Counted from the stretch's first letter, positions 1 through 9,963 are shown. The stretch is DNA of 64,000 bases from Pirellula sp. (GCA_021300155.1 JAJTID010000077.1:45527-109526), one strand, 5' to 3'. Numbers and translations are program-made. Notes: generated from the letters alone by a model not told the origin.

Positions 1-1153
1 ACGATGGAAGAAACTCGGGCAGAAGTACACTTCCGCGGGCCTTGAGGAGCGATTGCTTGATCACACTTTCGAGTTCGCGCACGTTTCCTGGCCAATGGTA
101 CTCTTGCAGCTTTTTCAACGTATCCGGGGCAACACTCCTGAGTTCCTTTCCGAAAGCTTTGCTGTACTTGCGTACGAAGTAGTCGGCCAGAATTCCAAGA
201 TCATCACCTCGGTCCCGCAAGGGAGGTAGCTGGATCGAAAACACGCTGAGGCGAAAGAACAGATCCAGCCGGAACAAACCTTCGGAAACAAGCTTCTTGA
301 GATCGTGATTGGTAGCCGCGATGATCCGCGTGTCCACCGTGATTGGAGTGTTGCTACCAACTCGTTCAAAGGTTTGGTCCTGTAGCACTCGTAACAGTTT
401 GGCTTGTGTAAGCGGAGACATATCCCCCACTTCATCGAGAAACAAAGTGCCTCGGTGGGCTTGTTCCAGTTTTCCGATTCGTTGTCTTTGTGCATCGGTA
501 AAGGCACCTTTCTCGTGCCCGAATATTTCACTTTCGAGCAAAGCATCCGGAATTGCCGCGCAATTGATCGCTTGGAATGGCCCATTCGCTCGGTCGCTAT
601 GATGATAGATCGCTTGGGCAACGACCTCTTTTCCTGTTCCACTCTCCCCCTGTAGCAAAACAGCGATGTTCTGTGATGCGACTAGACCGATCGATTTGTA
701 TACTTCTTTCATCGCTTTGCATCGACCGACAATTGCGTCGGCATCGATGTTATTTGCTTCTTCGGACAAAACGGGTTGCACTCGCACCATTCGGCTAAGA
801 TTGAATGCTTTGGACAACAGTTCACGAATCTCATCCAGTTCGAGCGGCTTGAACAGATAGTCGTATGCACCCAATTTGGTAGCTTCGATAGCGGTTTCGA
901 CCGTGCCGTGACCCGTGATGAATATCACAGGGATACGGGCATCGATGGCTCTCAAACGCTTAAAACACTCGATTCCAGTTACGTCGGGTAAGCTGAGATC
1001 GAGCACCACGACATCCGGCTTGGAGGTAACGAATAGCTCTTCTCCCTCGCTACCTAATTTTGCTGTCGTAACCACAGTATGCTCATCAGCAAACGCACGT
1101 TCAAAAGCGCGTAGAATGGAGACCTCGTCATCAATGACCAATAACCGATTCAT
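1..1153 (-). CDS. Sigma-54-dependent response regulator, NtrC family (3' end beyond window)
   Basis: A two-component response regulator that would activate sigma-54 promoters when phosphorylated. The gene reads leftward off the window edge, so the C-terminal DNA-binding domain is not seen. The protein starts MNRLLVIDDE: a receiver domain (about residues 1-120) with the acidic pair in IDDE and Asp52 in the VVVLDLSLPD strand as the likely phosphorylation site. An AAA+ sigma-54 interaction domain follows, with Walker A (GESGTGKE) and the sigma-54 contact loop as GAFTDA rather than the commoner GAFTGA, a natural variant in this family. Its ATG overlaps the stop of the upstream sensor kinase (ATGA), so the two are translationally coupled and almost surely form a cognate pair. 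Target genes cannot be told from here. Confidence 0.93.
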   Translation of the reverse strand, partial: MNRLLVIDDEVSILRAFERAFADEHTVVTTAKLGSEGEELFVTSKPDVVVLDLSLPDVTGIECFKRLRAIDARIPVIFITGHGTVETAIEATKLGAYDYLFKPLELDEIRELLSKAFNLSRMVRVQPVLSEEANNIDADAIVGRCKAMKEVYKSIGLVASQNIAVLLQGESGTGKEVVAQAIYHHSDRANGPFQAINCAAIPDALLESEIFGHEKGAFTDAQRQRIGKLEQAHRGTLFLDEVGDMSPLTQAKLLRVLQDQTFERVGSNTPITVDTRIIAATNHDLKKLVSEGLFRLDLFFRLSVFSIQLPPLRDRGDDLGILADYFVRKYSKAFGKELRSVAPDTLKKLQEYHWPGNVRELESVIKQSLLKARGSVLLPEFLPS

Positions 1154-2511
1154 GAGTTCTCTCTTGGGGTGGAACGGTCCATTGGCATGGCAGAGTGGGA
1201 AAGCGAACGATCGTTGTGAGGCTTATCGGTAGGCAAGGATTTGATAATCAGCGGCAGAGTAAGAACGAATTTAGCACCTCGGTCGCTATTGTTCGATGCG
1301 ACGAGCGACCCTTGGTGCGATTCTGCAATACGACGACATATGCCCAACCCTAAGCCAACTCCAGCAGGCTTAGTTGTCACAAATGGAGTAAATAGTTTTT
1401 CCATCATCCCTTCGTCAATTCCATGCCCCGTATCGCTAACAGCAACCTCCACGGAGTTTTCGTACTCGCGAACGGAAAGGGTCAATTCACCGCCAGCTGG
1501 CATTTCATCCAGTGCATTGAGGCATAGGTTCAGGAGCAACTGATGAATCTGAGCCGAATCTGCATGAAGGCGAATGGCATGCGACGGTTGCTGAATCGAA
1601 ACAGTCACGTTCTGCGATTGGCTTCGACCCAAGATCAGTTGATGTGTTCGTTGGATAACATGACTCAAATCCACTTCACAGAATTCGCTTCTTTCGGGAC
1701 GGGCATACTCCAATAGACTATTCACGGATCGCTCCATTCTTCGGATTTCTCCTTCTACCAACTCAAGGTCATCGGTTGGAAGCCCTTCTTTCGCGAACTT
1801 CGAACGATTGACTTGAATCAACATCTTGATGGATGTTAATGGATTCCGAATCTCGTGAGCCACACCAGTGGCGAGCTGCGCCAGGGTCGCCATTTGCTGA
1901 GTACGCAGTGCCTCTTTCTCGCGAACTGCTTCAATATTCGCCTGTTCAGCACGTTCGGACCACGTCAAATCTCGAATGATCGCGATATACATCCTCATTG
2001 ATTCGCTGGGATATTCGCTGATCGAAACTTGAACCGGGAATTGTTTAGAATCGGATCGTATTCCAAAAAAGCGAAGATCCTGCGGTAATCGGCCTAATTC
2101 CTCAGGGAAATCTGGTATGACCGTTCGCAAATGTCTTCGATGCCACGAATCATCTGGAACTCCAAAAAGACTAGAAGCTGCTCGGTTATGTGAGAGAATG
2201 TTTCCATCGCGATCAAATGTAAGAATGCTTTCGCTCGCGTTTGCCACAATTGTCTCGCTGCGCTGGTGCTCCTGTATCGCTATGCGACGAAGCGGACCAA
2301 CAATCACCCACCATAGCAAAGGTGCGCAGATACTGGTCAACAAAAAAGCGTCGACCATCGCTCGGTTCGTTTCTCCTAAACTATCGGGTACTAGAAATGG
2401 CAACATCACCATGACCGCCGCTTCCACAACAAAGACGACGCCAAGCATCAAGCCCAAGATACGGGCGGGCGATCGAAACACCGAAGACTGAGTAGATTTT
2501 TGAAGATCCAT
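1150..2511 (-). CDS. PAS-domain sensor histidine kinase (NtrB/AtoS-like)
   Basis: Membrane-bound sensor histidine kinase of 453 residues, partner of the overlapping NtrC-type regulator. Two hydrophobic segments (about 17-41 and 54-72) anchor it, with only a very short loop between them, so little extracytoplasmic sensing surface exists. A PAS domain (about 85-190) probably does the sensing in the cytoplasm. The dimerisation and phosphoacceptor domain has the H-box GVAHEIRNPL with His219. The ATPase domain has the N-box (LLLNLCLNALDEM), DTGHGI and GVGLGLGICR. The gene starts 10 bases after maf and is the fourth member of a five-gene minus-strand run. Signal unknown. Confidence 0.93.
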   Translation of the reverse strand: MDLQKSTQSSVFRSPARILGLMLGVVFVVEAAVMVMLPFLVPDSLGETNRAMVDAFLLTSICAPLLWWVIVGPLRRIAIQEHQRSETIVANASESILTFDRDGNILSHNRAASSLFGVPDDSWHRRHLRTVIPDFPEELGRLPQDLRFFGIRSDSKQFPVQVSISEYPSESMRMYIAIIRDLTWSERAEQANIEAVREKEALRTQQMATLAQLATGVAHEIRNPLTSIKMLIQVNRSKFAKEGLPTDDLELVEGEIRRMERSVNSLLEYARPERSEFCEVDLSHVIQRTHQLILGRSQSQNVTVSIQQPSHAIRLHADSAQIHQLLLNLCLNALDEMPAGGELTLSVREYENSVEVAVSDTGHGIDEGMMEKLFTPFVTTKPAGVGLGLGICRRIAESHQGSLVASNNSDRGAKFVLTLPLIIKSLPTDKPHNDRSLSHSAMPMDRSTPRENS

Positions 2512-2521
2512 AAAGAACCAG

Positions 2522-3133
2522 CTACCGAAACTCTTGAAGCATAGTCGCCAACAGTTCCATCGGTAGTCCGACTACGTTCGTCGGGCTTCCATTTATCAGA
2601 TGGATCCAATCTGGACCATCCTGAAAACCAAATGCACCTGCTTTGCCCATCCATTGCTCCGTCTCAAGATAGGCCTCAATCTCTCTGTCCGAAATGTTGT
2701 CCATTTTGAGGCGAGAAACATCCACACGAATGGAACGGCGAGCGGACTCTTTGTCCCAAATACACAAACCGCTGTACACAGAGTGCTCTCGACCTCGCAA
2801 GCGTTTGAGCATCTCTCTAGCATGATCCACGTTTTCTGGCTTTCCCAGAATGATAGCCACACACTCTGCTACCGTGTCGCAAGCGACCACCAACCCACGT
2901 TCGATCTTTTCTATGACATTCGCGGCTTTCTGATAAGCGAGTCGTGCGACCAATTCCGGCGGTGTTTCGCGAGAACAAATGCCACACTCCGCATGATCAT
3001 CTGGCACACGAACTTGAAAATCATAGCCATATTTCTCCAGCAATTCACTCCGTCGCGGGGAACCGCTGGCCAAAATGAGTTTTCGAGCGTCAGCGACAAA
3101 ACCATCTGGCGGAACGAAAAGGGAGGCTTGCAT
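2522..3133 (-). CDS. maf: Maf-family nucleoside triphosphate pyrophosphatase
   Basis: A Maf/YhdE-YceF family protein of 203 residues, the usual family length. Members hydrolyse non-canonical or modified nucleoside triphosphates to monophosphates, and Maf overproduction in Bacillus blocks septation. The N-terminal signature LILASGSPRRSELL holds the Ser and paired Arg of the active site. CDTVAE is the second conserved acidic block and GKPEN the following family motif. It lies three bases after the PSD1 gene and 10 bases before the sensor kinase, so it is probably co-transcribed with both, though no functional link is evident. The sub-family (dTTP/UTP versus m7GTP) cannot be fixed by eye. Confidence 0.92.
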   Translation of the reverse strand: MQASLFVPPDGFVADARKLILASGSPRRSELLEKYGYDFQVRVPDDHAECGICSRETPPELVARLAYQKAANVIEKIERGLVVACDTVAECVAIILGKPENVDHAREMLKRLRGREHSVYSGLCIWDKESARRSIRVDVSRLKMDNISDREIEAYLETEQWMGKAGAFGFQDGPDWIHLINGSPTNVVGLPMELLATMLQEFR

Positions 3134-3136
3134 GGA

Positions 3137-6100
3137 CTAGTTGCGATTCACAAATTCATCTAGGTTGAATATCAAGTTTATCATCAATGCCAAAGAAGCC
3201 ACTTCGGTCGCGGGCAAATCCGGCTTGGTCAATGTCTCTCCGACCATCGAAAGTTTTTTCGCATCCTCCGGTGACACAGCAAATCGATCCTTGAAACGTT
3301 GATAGGCGTTGAGCAAAGTCTTCGTTTCGCTATCGGTCGGTTTTCGAGAAAGTGATTGCTCCATAATGTATTCCAATCGGGCGAGATCGGATGGTAGATT
3401 GGCAGCCCACACGCGCTCCGCCATAACGCGTGCTGCTTCGACATATTGTACGTCGTTCATGAGTTGCAACGCTTGAAGTGGAGTATTGCTTCGTTCACGT
3501 TTCGTGCAGAACTGTTCGCGGTTCGGAGCGTCGAAGTTCGTCATGAACGGTGGAGGAGCCGTTCGTTTGATGAACGCATAAACACTTCTTCGATTGATGC
3601 TGGGTCCGTGGTCTTGAAGATAATATCTCGTATTGGAATCACCATACCCAACTGGCTCCCAGATCTGAGGCGGTTGATAGGTCAAAAATCCACGTCCCCC
3701 CATCGCTGTATTGAGGGTCCCAGAAGCGGCCAATACGCTGTCTCGAATCTGTTCCGCATCTAATCGCATTCGAGGGCCACGAGAAAAGAACTTGTTTTCT
3801 GGATCGACTTCCCACGATCGGTCGGAAATCGTTGAAGATCGTTGAAAAGCGCGAGTCATTACGAGCTGTTTCATCAATCGTTTCACATCCCAGCCATAAC
3901 TGCGAAAATCGTCAGCCAATGCGTCCAACAGTTCAGGATGTGTCGGGGGTATTCCTTGAGTGCCGAAATCATCACTGGAGAGAACTATCCCCCTGCCGAA
4001 CACTTGCTGCCAAAATCGATTTACCGTTACTCGTGCCGTTAACGGGTTTTCTTGACTGACAAGCCATTTTGCAAGATCCAATCGCGTCGGCCGAGCCTCT
4101 GGATTGGCTAACTTTAACGTTGGCAAGAATGCGGGTGTTGAAGGTTTCACGGGCTCACCTTTGGCATCGTATTGCCCTCGCTTCATCACAAAGGCCTCCC
4201 TCGGAGTATCCAGGTCTTTGAATACGAACGTTCCAACAACGGACTTCTCCAAAATAGATCGTTCAACTCTCTTCGCTCTCCAGGCTTTACGCTTGGCCAA
4301 CAATTCAGGACTAACCTGTTCGCAAATGTACGCATAGTAGTGAGACTCAACATCAGATGCATGCTTCTTGCCAGGTTCGCTGTCTGGACCTGCTTTGATT
4401 GCCTCGGCAATGGGGCCAGTAGCAAGAAGCACTTCTTTGCCCTTCTGTTTCTCCCACCACTTCTTCCAGTCATGCGACTCCTCCGTATTCTCATAACTAC
4501 CGGAACATACGAATGCATCCCACTCGCAGATTCCGTTGAAGAGTCCAAATTGCAAGTCTTGCACGACATCGTTGGCAGGTAAGTCACTTAGTGAAACAGA
4601 CAACTGCGTCCATTGACCAGCGACAGGCAGTGGCCCCTCTACATCCTTTTGTCCAGCAGCCAGCAACTTTCCGGACTCTTCGCTATTTGCCCACACCCAG
4701 CGTTTGCTCTTTTTACCAACCTTGAGGCTGAGGCTTATAGCCTTCGGTGGTTCGAATCTATCGGGCTTTACCCAGAAGTGGAGCTTGCCATCGTCGGGGA
4801 TTGTCATCGTCGGCCATCCTCCTGAAATCGTTTGCTCGAATTTACTACCAAACGATTGAGTTAGGTGCCGGACACCCATAGGGGAATCTGAGTTCTGAAT
4901 CCACTGTTCTGCATTGCGTGATGTATTCCGCGTCTTGCTACCAATCGGTAACTCGTCGTCCAACCAGACCTGAGATCGAAAGAACGATTTTGGCTTTGGC
5001 TCTGTGTCTTTCGTTGGAAGTGGTATTCTGCTTTCTCGTTTAGCAGCAAATGTCAACAACTCGGATTGCGCGTCGTTCTCCGCTGTCTTGGCGGCGGCGC
5101 TGGCATTCTTTTGTTCTACGGAAGCGAGTGAAAGAAAAGGTTGCGTTTCGGCAATGTTTCCATCCATCGCAGGATCCGCTGCACTGTAAAAGAATGAATA
5201 CATAGAGTAAAACTCGGATGTGCTCAACGGATCATATTTGTGATCATGACACACTGCGCACCCACCCGTTAACCCGAGCCAAGTTTGAATTGTTGTGCTA
5301 GTTCGATCGACAGCGTAACGAAACAAGAACTCCTCGCTGATCGCCCCGCCTTCGCTGGTTGTCACATTGCAACGATTGAATCCAGTGGCAACCATTTGAT
5401 CTTGAGTTGGGTTTTGTCTCAAATCACCTGCCAATTGATCAATGGTGAATTGATCGAAGGGAAGATTCTTGTTGAACGCTTGTATAACCCAATCTCGGTA
5501 AGCCCACATCGTTCTTTCGTTGTCCAAATGCAAACCATGCGTGTCTCCATAGCGTGCCACATCGAGCCAGTGTTTTGCCATCTCTTCGCCGTAGTGTTGG
5601 CTCGATAGATAACGCTCGGTAAGCTTCTCATAGTTTGCGGGTGATGGATCGGCTACAAAGAACCGGACGTCCTCCCATTTCGGAGGCAATCCAGTCAAAG
5701 TGAACGAAAGACGCCGTACCAGCGTCACTGGATCGGCTCGATCGTTGACGGGAAGTTCTAGTTTGCGAATCTCCTTCTCTACAAAATTGTCAATATTGAG
5801 AGATTCCTTGGCACTGGGTATTGGCTCTAATGCCCAGTGCTTTTCGTATTTCGCTCCTTGTTCGATCCATGTCTGAAGGATTTTCTTTTCACTTTCCGAG
5901 AGTTGCCTGTTGGAAGACGGTGGCGGCATCACGGAATCGGGATCTGTAGAGTTGATGCGATTCCAAGCCTTACTACGTTCGAGTTTGCCGGGAGCGATGG
6001 CTGCAGAACCTTCCAGTATCGCATAAGCCCCCTCCGGAGTGTCGAGCCGCAAATCGGATTCTCGCGTTTTTGCATCAAAACCATGACAGCGAAAACAAGC

Positions 6101-6247
6101 TTGTGAGAGTATTGGACGAACATCTCGGTTGAAGCTAAGTTCTTCCTCGGACCAGCCATTCTTAGGGAAAACAATTGCTGTCCCAATCGCGAACAGTCCG
6201 AGCAGGATAGGAAAGCTAGATTTCAAAGTGTTCACGTTAGTAGGCAT
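3137..6247 (-). CDS. PSD1 and planctomycete cytochrome C domain protein (DUF1549/DUF1553)
   Basis: A large secreted protein (1036 residues from the ATG at 6247; a GTG one codon upstream is possible). It has an N-terminal signal/anchor segment (about 11-30), then a planctomycete-type cytochrome c segment with a single CxxCH haem site, CFRCHG, inside FNRDVRPILSQACFRCHG. DUF1549 follows (HWLDVARYGDTHG region), and DUF1553 forms the C-terminal third (RVTVNRFWQQVFGRGIV, SSDDFGTQG). A middle segment of about 200 residues looks like a carbohydrate-binding or LamG-like insertion. Such proteins occur in tens of copies in planctomycetes, often beside sulfatases or DUF1501 partners; here that partner is absent and the neighbours are a kinase and maf. 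The exact reaction is not established. Confidence 0.9.
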   Translation of the reverse strand: MPTNVNTLKSSFPILLGLFAIGTAIVFPKNGWSEEELSFNRDVRPILSQACFRCHGFDAKTRESDLRLDTPEGAYAILEGSAAIAPGKLERSKAWNRINSTDPDSVMPPPSSNRQLSESEKKILQTWIEQGAKYEKHWALEPIPSAKESLNIDNFVEKEIRKLELPVNDRADPVTLVRRLSFTLTGLPPKWEDVRFFVADPSPANYEKLTERYLSSQHYGEEMAKHWLDVARYGDTHGLHLDNERTMWAYRDWVIQAFNKNLPFDQFTIDQLAGDLRQNPTQDQMVATGFNRCNVTTSEGGAISEEFLFRYAVDRTSTTIQTWLGLTGGCAVCHDHKYDPLSTSEFYSMYSFFYSAADPAMDGNIAETQPFLSLASVEQKNASAAAKTAENDAQSELLTFAAKRESRIPLPTKDTEPKPKSFFRSQVWLDDELPIGSKTRNTSRNAEQWIQNSDSPMGVRHLTQSFGSKFEQTISGGWPTMTIPDDGKLHFWVKPDRFEPPKAISLSLKVGKKSKRWVWANSEESGKLLAAGQKDVEGPLPVAGQWTQLSVSLSDLPANDVVQDLQFGLFNGICEWDAFVCSGSYENTEESHDWKKWWEKQKGKEVLLATGPIAEAIKAGPDSEPGKKHASDVESHYYAYICEQVSPELLAKRKAWRAKRVERSILEKSVVGTFVFKDLDTPREAFVMKRGQYDAKGEPVKPSTPAFLPTLKLANPEARPTRLDLAKWLVSQENPLTARVTVNRFWQQVFGRGIVLSSDDFGTQGIPPTHPELLDALADDFRSYGWDVKRLMKQLVMTRAFQRSSTISDRSWEVDPENKFFSRGPRMRLDAEQIRDSVLAASGTLNTAMGGRGFLTYQPPQIWEPVGYGDSNTRYYLQDHGPSINRRSVYAFIKRTAPPPFMTNFDAPNREQFCTKRERSNTPLQALQLMNDVQYVEAARVMAERVWAANLPSDLARLEYIMEQSLSRKPTDSETKTLLNAYQRFKDRFAVSPEDAKKLSMVGETLTKPDLPATEVASLALMINLIFNLDEFVNRN

Positions 6248-6289
6248 CACAAAATCGAAACTATTGGAAAGCGGTTTGGAACGAGCATG

Positions 6290-8818
6290 CTATTGTAACC
6301 GATTCTGCATCCCTCGTGCATCAGAATCACTTCCTGAAGTTTGGCTGGGGTCTGTGAGCGCACGGAGAGTTTCTAGGTTAGCGCCGCGAGGAAAACTGGT
6401 TTCTACCAATTCTAAGACACGTACATCAAAGTACGGTGAGACAACTTGTTCTGGATTTGGCTTTACCCTCCAAGGAATCGCAGGTTCGAGTCCACGTTCC
6501 TCGGAGAGTAGCTTTGCCTCAGGCACAAAGGGGAGTTGCTCCATCATCCCATTTCGCAACCTTGCCTCGAGCAACTGCTTGGTAACTGATTCGTCGTAGT
6601 AATTGTCCGCCCCGCGAAAATCGAGCCAACGGGAGAGTTCTTGGCCGCGTTTTGACTGCTCCCAGAACTTCCACTCGTCTGTCGCTGCCACATCCCACAA
6701 CACGATCGACTCCATACCTCCAAACACACACTGCTCTGCCGTTCGGATGACTTGGACCGGTGGAGCATCTCCGCTGATCCAACTCGCGTATATCCAACTC
6801 CGCGGCGTCCATGTCGTGACATTCTGAAGATTCATTCTCACGACACTTGTCGTACGATTCGCAACATTGACTCTTGGCAAACTCAGGATGCTTCCACTCA
6901 CGGCGACGACCGAGTTCTTCCACAAACATTCCACACGTATCGGCGAAGAGGCGTGCAGCATGTCCGCTCGCCCTTGCACAACCACATCACGGAACGATAG
7001 GCGAGCGCTGCTATAGTCATCGACTGGGCTTGACGACTCCACAGACGATTCGCAGCGAACCACAATCGGCAGTGCTCCACCATTCGACAGGGACCCTTCT
7101 GTTTCGATGGTGATCGTGCAACCAATCAAAGTTAACATACTGCCGGGACGACAGAGAAAGAGCACCTCTCGTACATCGCTCTCTTTCCAAATAAGATCGC
7201 AATTCTCAAAGACATAACTGGTTGTTGAGCAATCAAGCCACGCACGAGACTCATTGATATCTCCCAACGAAGTTTCAATCTCAAGCCTGCAGCGTTTGCC
7301 TGGTGGACCATGTATCAACATCGTATTACGGTTGCGATTCAGCTTCGGTAAATTCGAACGGCATTGAAGCCGCTCGGACTGAATCACAATTTGGTCCGCT
7401 GTTGGAGTCAAATTGATGCGCTCCACGGCTTGCTCGAGCGACGAAGCTAATTGGCGGTTCGTTGAAAGCTGATCGAGCGTAAATCGATCGTCCACAATAA
7501 TACTACGTGCATCGGCGGGGACCTCGAGCACCACCGAAGATGATTCAGTAGGCGGAACCACTGCGATCGTCGATGGCAAAACAGCATCCTTTTCCCCTAA
7601 AACCACATCTGGAATATTGAACGATGCATTTTTGGCCGCATCCTTCTGCATCCACATCGCAATCGCGACGATGCACATAAGAGGGAACAGCAACGGCAAG
7701 AGTTTTCGCCAATAGGACTCTCCCTCTGCTGCGAGGGATTCTCGTGGATCGGTGGATTGAGTCCACGCCAACCCATCGACGACTGCCAACGTTTGCAAAT
7801 CGTCTATGAGATCGAGCGGGCTCTGGTAACGATCGATGGGCCGCTTGGCAATCATCTTTCGAAGAATCGCGATCAAGGAGTCGCTAAGCTCTGGTCGATA
7901 GTTTCGAGGATCATCTGGGTTCTTGCTACCATGCATCAGGAGCTTCTGCAGCGGTGTCCCTTCAGGGAAAGGCGGAAACCCCGTCAACAAAAAGTACCAC
8001 GTGCAGCCAAGCGAATAAATATCGCTTCGCACATCCACGTCTCTCGGATCGTTAGCTTGTTCGGGAGAAATGTAATCAAAGGTCCCAAGTGTTACACCGC
8101 TCGCAGTCAAATCATTCGAGGAACGTACGACTTCGGTAACCCGCGCCAACCCCATATCTACGATCTTGGCTTGCCCCGCCCGGGTTAGCACAATGTTCGA
8201 TGGCTTGATGTCGCGATGAACCACTTGACGCTCACTAGCATGCTGAAGCGCTTGTGCAACCTGTCGTATCATGTAGACAGATTGATCGATAGACATCGGC
8301 CCTTGCTGGAGCACATACTCCCGAAGATTCACTCCTTCGACAAACTCAAAGACGATATAGCTCCAGTCAGCAGTTTCGCCGACGTGATAAACTCTCGCTA
8401 TGTTTGGATGGTCTAACTTCGCTGCCGATTGTGCTTCGACCTGGAATCGTCTCATCGACTCAGGGTCTCGCCCAAGAATCGGTACCGCCTTGATCGCAAC
8501 ATCCCGTTCGAGACGCGTGTCTTTCCCGCGAAACACCGCCCCCATTCCTCCAATTCCAACCAACGTTTCTATTCGAAATTGGTCTAGCTGAAGCCCCAAC
8601 AACGACTCCGCTGCCATCTGCCACGGCAGCATGCGTGGCGTACTCGGAACCTCCGGTTGCGGAGGGAACTGTATCTCCTGGATCGGAGCGGCCGATCGGA
8701 CCACCGTTTTCTCAGAGTCGGCTGCCGATGGTCCATGGAGATCGCTCGGATTCATGCCATGGACGGCAGAGTCATCCGGATCCTTGATTAGGTTATGATG
8801 GTGAGTGGAACTGGCCAT
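6290..8818 (-). CDS. Membrane Ser/Thr protein kinase with large C-terminal domain
   Basis: A Hanks-type kinase of 842 residues from the ATG at 8818. An upstream in-frame start at 8995 would add 59 residues but would touch the divergent gene's start codon, so the inner start is preferred. The kinase domain (about 83-350) has the glycine loop GIGGMGAVF, catalytic Lys110, HRDIKPSN (201-208), DMGLAR in place of DFG (221-226), and SPEQA. A transmembrane segment (LLPLLFPLMCIVAIAMW) near residue 375 is followed by about 450 residues outside the kinase fold, with many short beta-strand-like stretches and no recognised domain. Planctomycetes carry many such kinases. It opens the run kinase-PSD1-maf-HK-RR, with 42 bases to the next gene. 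Confidence 0.9.
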   Translation of the reverse strand: MASSTHHHNLIKDPDDSAVHGMNPSDLHGPSAADSEKTVVRSAAPIQEIQFPPQPEVPSTPRMLPWQMAAESLLGLQLDQFRIETLVGIGGMGAVFRGKDTRLERDVAIKAVPILGRDPESMRRFQVEAQSAAKLDHPNIARVYHVGETADWSYIVFEFVEGVNLREYVLQQGPMSIDQSVYMIRQVAQALQHASERQVVHRDIKPSNIVLTRAGQAKIVDMGLARVTEVVRSSNDLTASGVTLGTFDYISPEQANDPRDVDVRSDIYSLGCTWYFLLTGFPPFPEGTPLQKLLMHGSKNPDDPRNYRPELSDSLIAILRKMIAKRPIDRYQSPLDLIDDLQTLAVVDGLAWTQSTDPRESLAAEGESYWRKLLPLLFPLMCIVAIAMWMQKDAAKNASFNIPDVVLGEKDAVLPSTIAVVPPTESSSVVLEVPADARSIIVDDRFTLDQLSTNRQLASSLEQAVERINLTPTADQIVIQSERLQCRSNLPKLNRNRNTMLIHGPPGKRCRLEIETSLGDINESRAWLDCSTTSYVFENCDLIWKESDVREVLFLCRPGSMLTLIGCTITIETEGSLSNGGALPIVVRCESSVESSSPVDDYSSARLSFRDVVVQGRADMLHASSPIRVECLWKNSVVAVSGSILSLPRVNVANRTTSVVRMNLQNVTTWTPRSWIYASWISGDAPPVQVIRTAEQCVFGGMESIVLWDVAATDEWKFWEQSKRGQELSRWLDFRGADNYYDESVTKQLLEARLRNGMMEQLPFVPEAKLLSEERGLEPAIPWRVKPNPEQVVSPYFDVRVLELVETSFPRGANLETLRALTDPSQTSGSDSDARGMQNRLQ

Positions 8819-8994
8819 GAATCTATACGACAGAATCGCGGTGACTGGGACAATCCTCATTGTACTCGGTCTCGCGGTTTGCTCCTGTAGGGAAGCGGTC
8901 CTGAACCACGACCAATCATGCCAATTGGCAGGGTTGCGACGAAGGTAACGATATTTCAACGCAAAACACGGGAAAATGTACCGAAAGAGAACCA

Positions 8995-9702
8995 ATGGCT
9001 AAGAAATCGGTCACTAGCAGACCTGAACTATTTACCAAAAAGACCTTTGTGTTTTTGCGTGAATTGGAAAAGAACAATACGCGTGAATGGTTCACGGAGA
9101 ACAAATCTAGATACGAAGCTGAAGTGCTTTTCCCCGCGATCGCGTTCGTCAGTCAAATGCAACCGGGAATCGCCAAACTATCGAAATATCTACTCGCTGA
9201 GCCAAAACGCATGGGTGGTTCGATTATGCGCATCTACCGAGACACCCGTTTCTCGAAAGACAAGACTCCTTACAAAACCAATGTCGGAATTCACTTTCGC
9301 CATTCCATGGGAGGCGATGTTCATGCCCCCGGATACTACGTTCATATTGAGCCAAATCAGTGTTTTGTCGCGGCCGGCATGTGGAGGCCTCCTGCTGAAC
9401 CGCTTGCTGCGATCCGACAATCCATCATGGATGAACCGTCGGTTTGGAGAAAGTGCAAAAACAACTCGCGATTTACTAAACGCTTTACCCTGGATGGTGA
9501 ATCACTCAAGACGGCTCCTCGCGGGATAGCAACCGATCATCCTGAGATCGTGGACCTGCGACGCAAAAGCTATGCTGCGGTGGCGAAGATCGATGATAAC
9601 GTAGTTGTTTCGGAGGCCTTTGTGGAAGTCGTAGTAGCCGCATTCGCCGATGCGAGACCATTCATGAAGTATTTGTGCGACGCAATCGGGCAACCCTTCT
9701 AG
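8995..9702 (+). CDS. DUF2461 (TIGR02453) family protein
   Basis: A 235-residue protein of the DUF2461 family, function unknown. Family traits visible are FLRELEKNNTREWF near the N-terminus, RIYRDTRFSKDKTPYKTN in the first third, a GGDVHAPGYYVHI stretch and RPPAEPLAAIR. Length is normal. No signal peptide or membrane segment, so a cytoplasmic protein is expected. It is read alone, divergent from the kinase gene at 8818 and convergent with the small membrane protein at 9712. Confidence 0.88.
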   Translation: MAKKSVTSRPELFTKKTFVFLRELEKNNTREWFTENKSRYEAEVLFPAIAFVSQMQPGIAKLSKYLLAEPKRMGGSIMRIYRDTRFSKDKTPYKTNVGIHFRHSMGGDVHAPGYYVHIEPNQCFVAAGMWRPPAEPLAAIRQSIMDEPSVWRKCKNNSRFTKRFTLDGESLKTAPRGIATDHPEIVDLRRKSYAAVAKIDDNVVVSEAFVEVVVAAFADARPFMKYLCDAIGQPF

Positions 9703-9711
9703 CATTGTGGT

Positions 9712-9963
9712 TTAAATGCGCTCAATCCTATCCGGCGAAACGTAATTGCCCCGCGAGTTAGGATTATTGCTATTTGTAAAAAGATAGTCTTCCAAGAATA
9801 ACTGCAATCTTCCTAGAAGTCTCAGCGCTAGGAATACAAAAATGTGAGATAAGATCGCTATGCCGAAACAGCCGATCCAAAAGCTTGCGACTGACTTTCT
9901 TGAAGATTCCTCGGGTTTGGACGGTTCGATATCACTCAACGGATCAAAAGTGGGAGCATGCAT
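9712..9963 (-). CDS. Small single-pass membrane protein, unknown
   Basis: A short frame of 83 residues in the gap between the DUF2461 gene and the helicase gene, in line with the latter (20 bases downstream of its stop). The protein has a charged N-terminus, one clear hydrophobic segment (about residues 29-52, FWIGCFGIAILSHIFVFLAL) and a polar tail. It resembles the small membrane proteins common in planctomycete genomes, but I recognise no family. Support comes only from position, strand and the plausible membrane topology. Confidence 0.45.
   Translation of the reverse strand: MHAPTFDPLSDIEPSKPEESSRKSVASFWIGCFGIAILSHIFVFLALRLLGRLQLFLEDYLFTNSNNPNSRGNYVSPDRIERI

Noticed and set aside
8819..8995. 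59-residue N-terminal extension of the first Ser/Thr kinase
   Set aside because: Would reach the divergent gene's start codon; no signal or domain in it, so the inner ATG was used.
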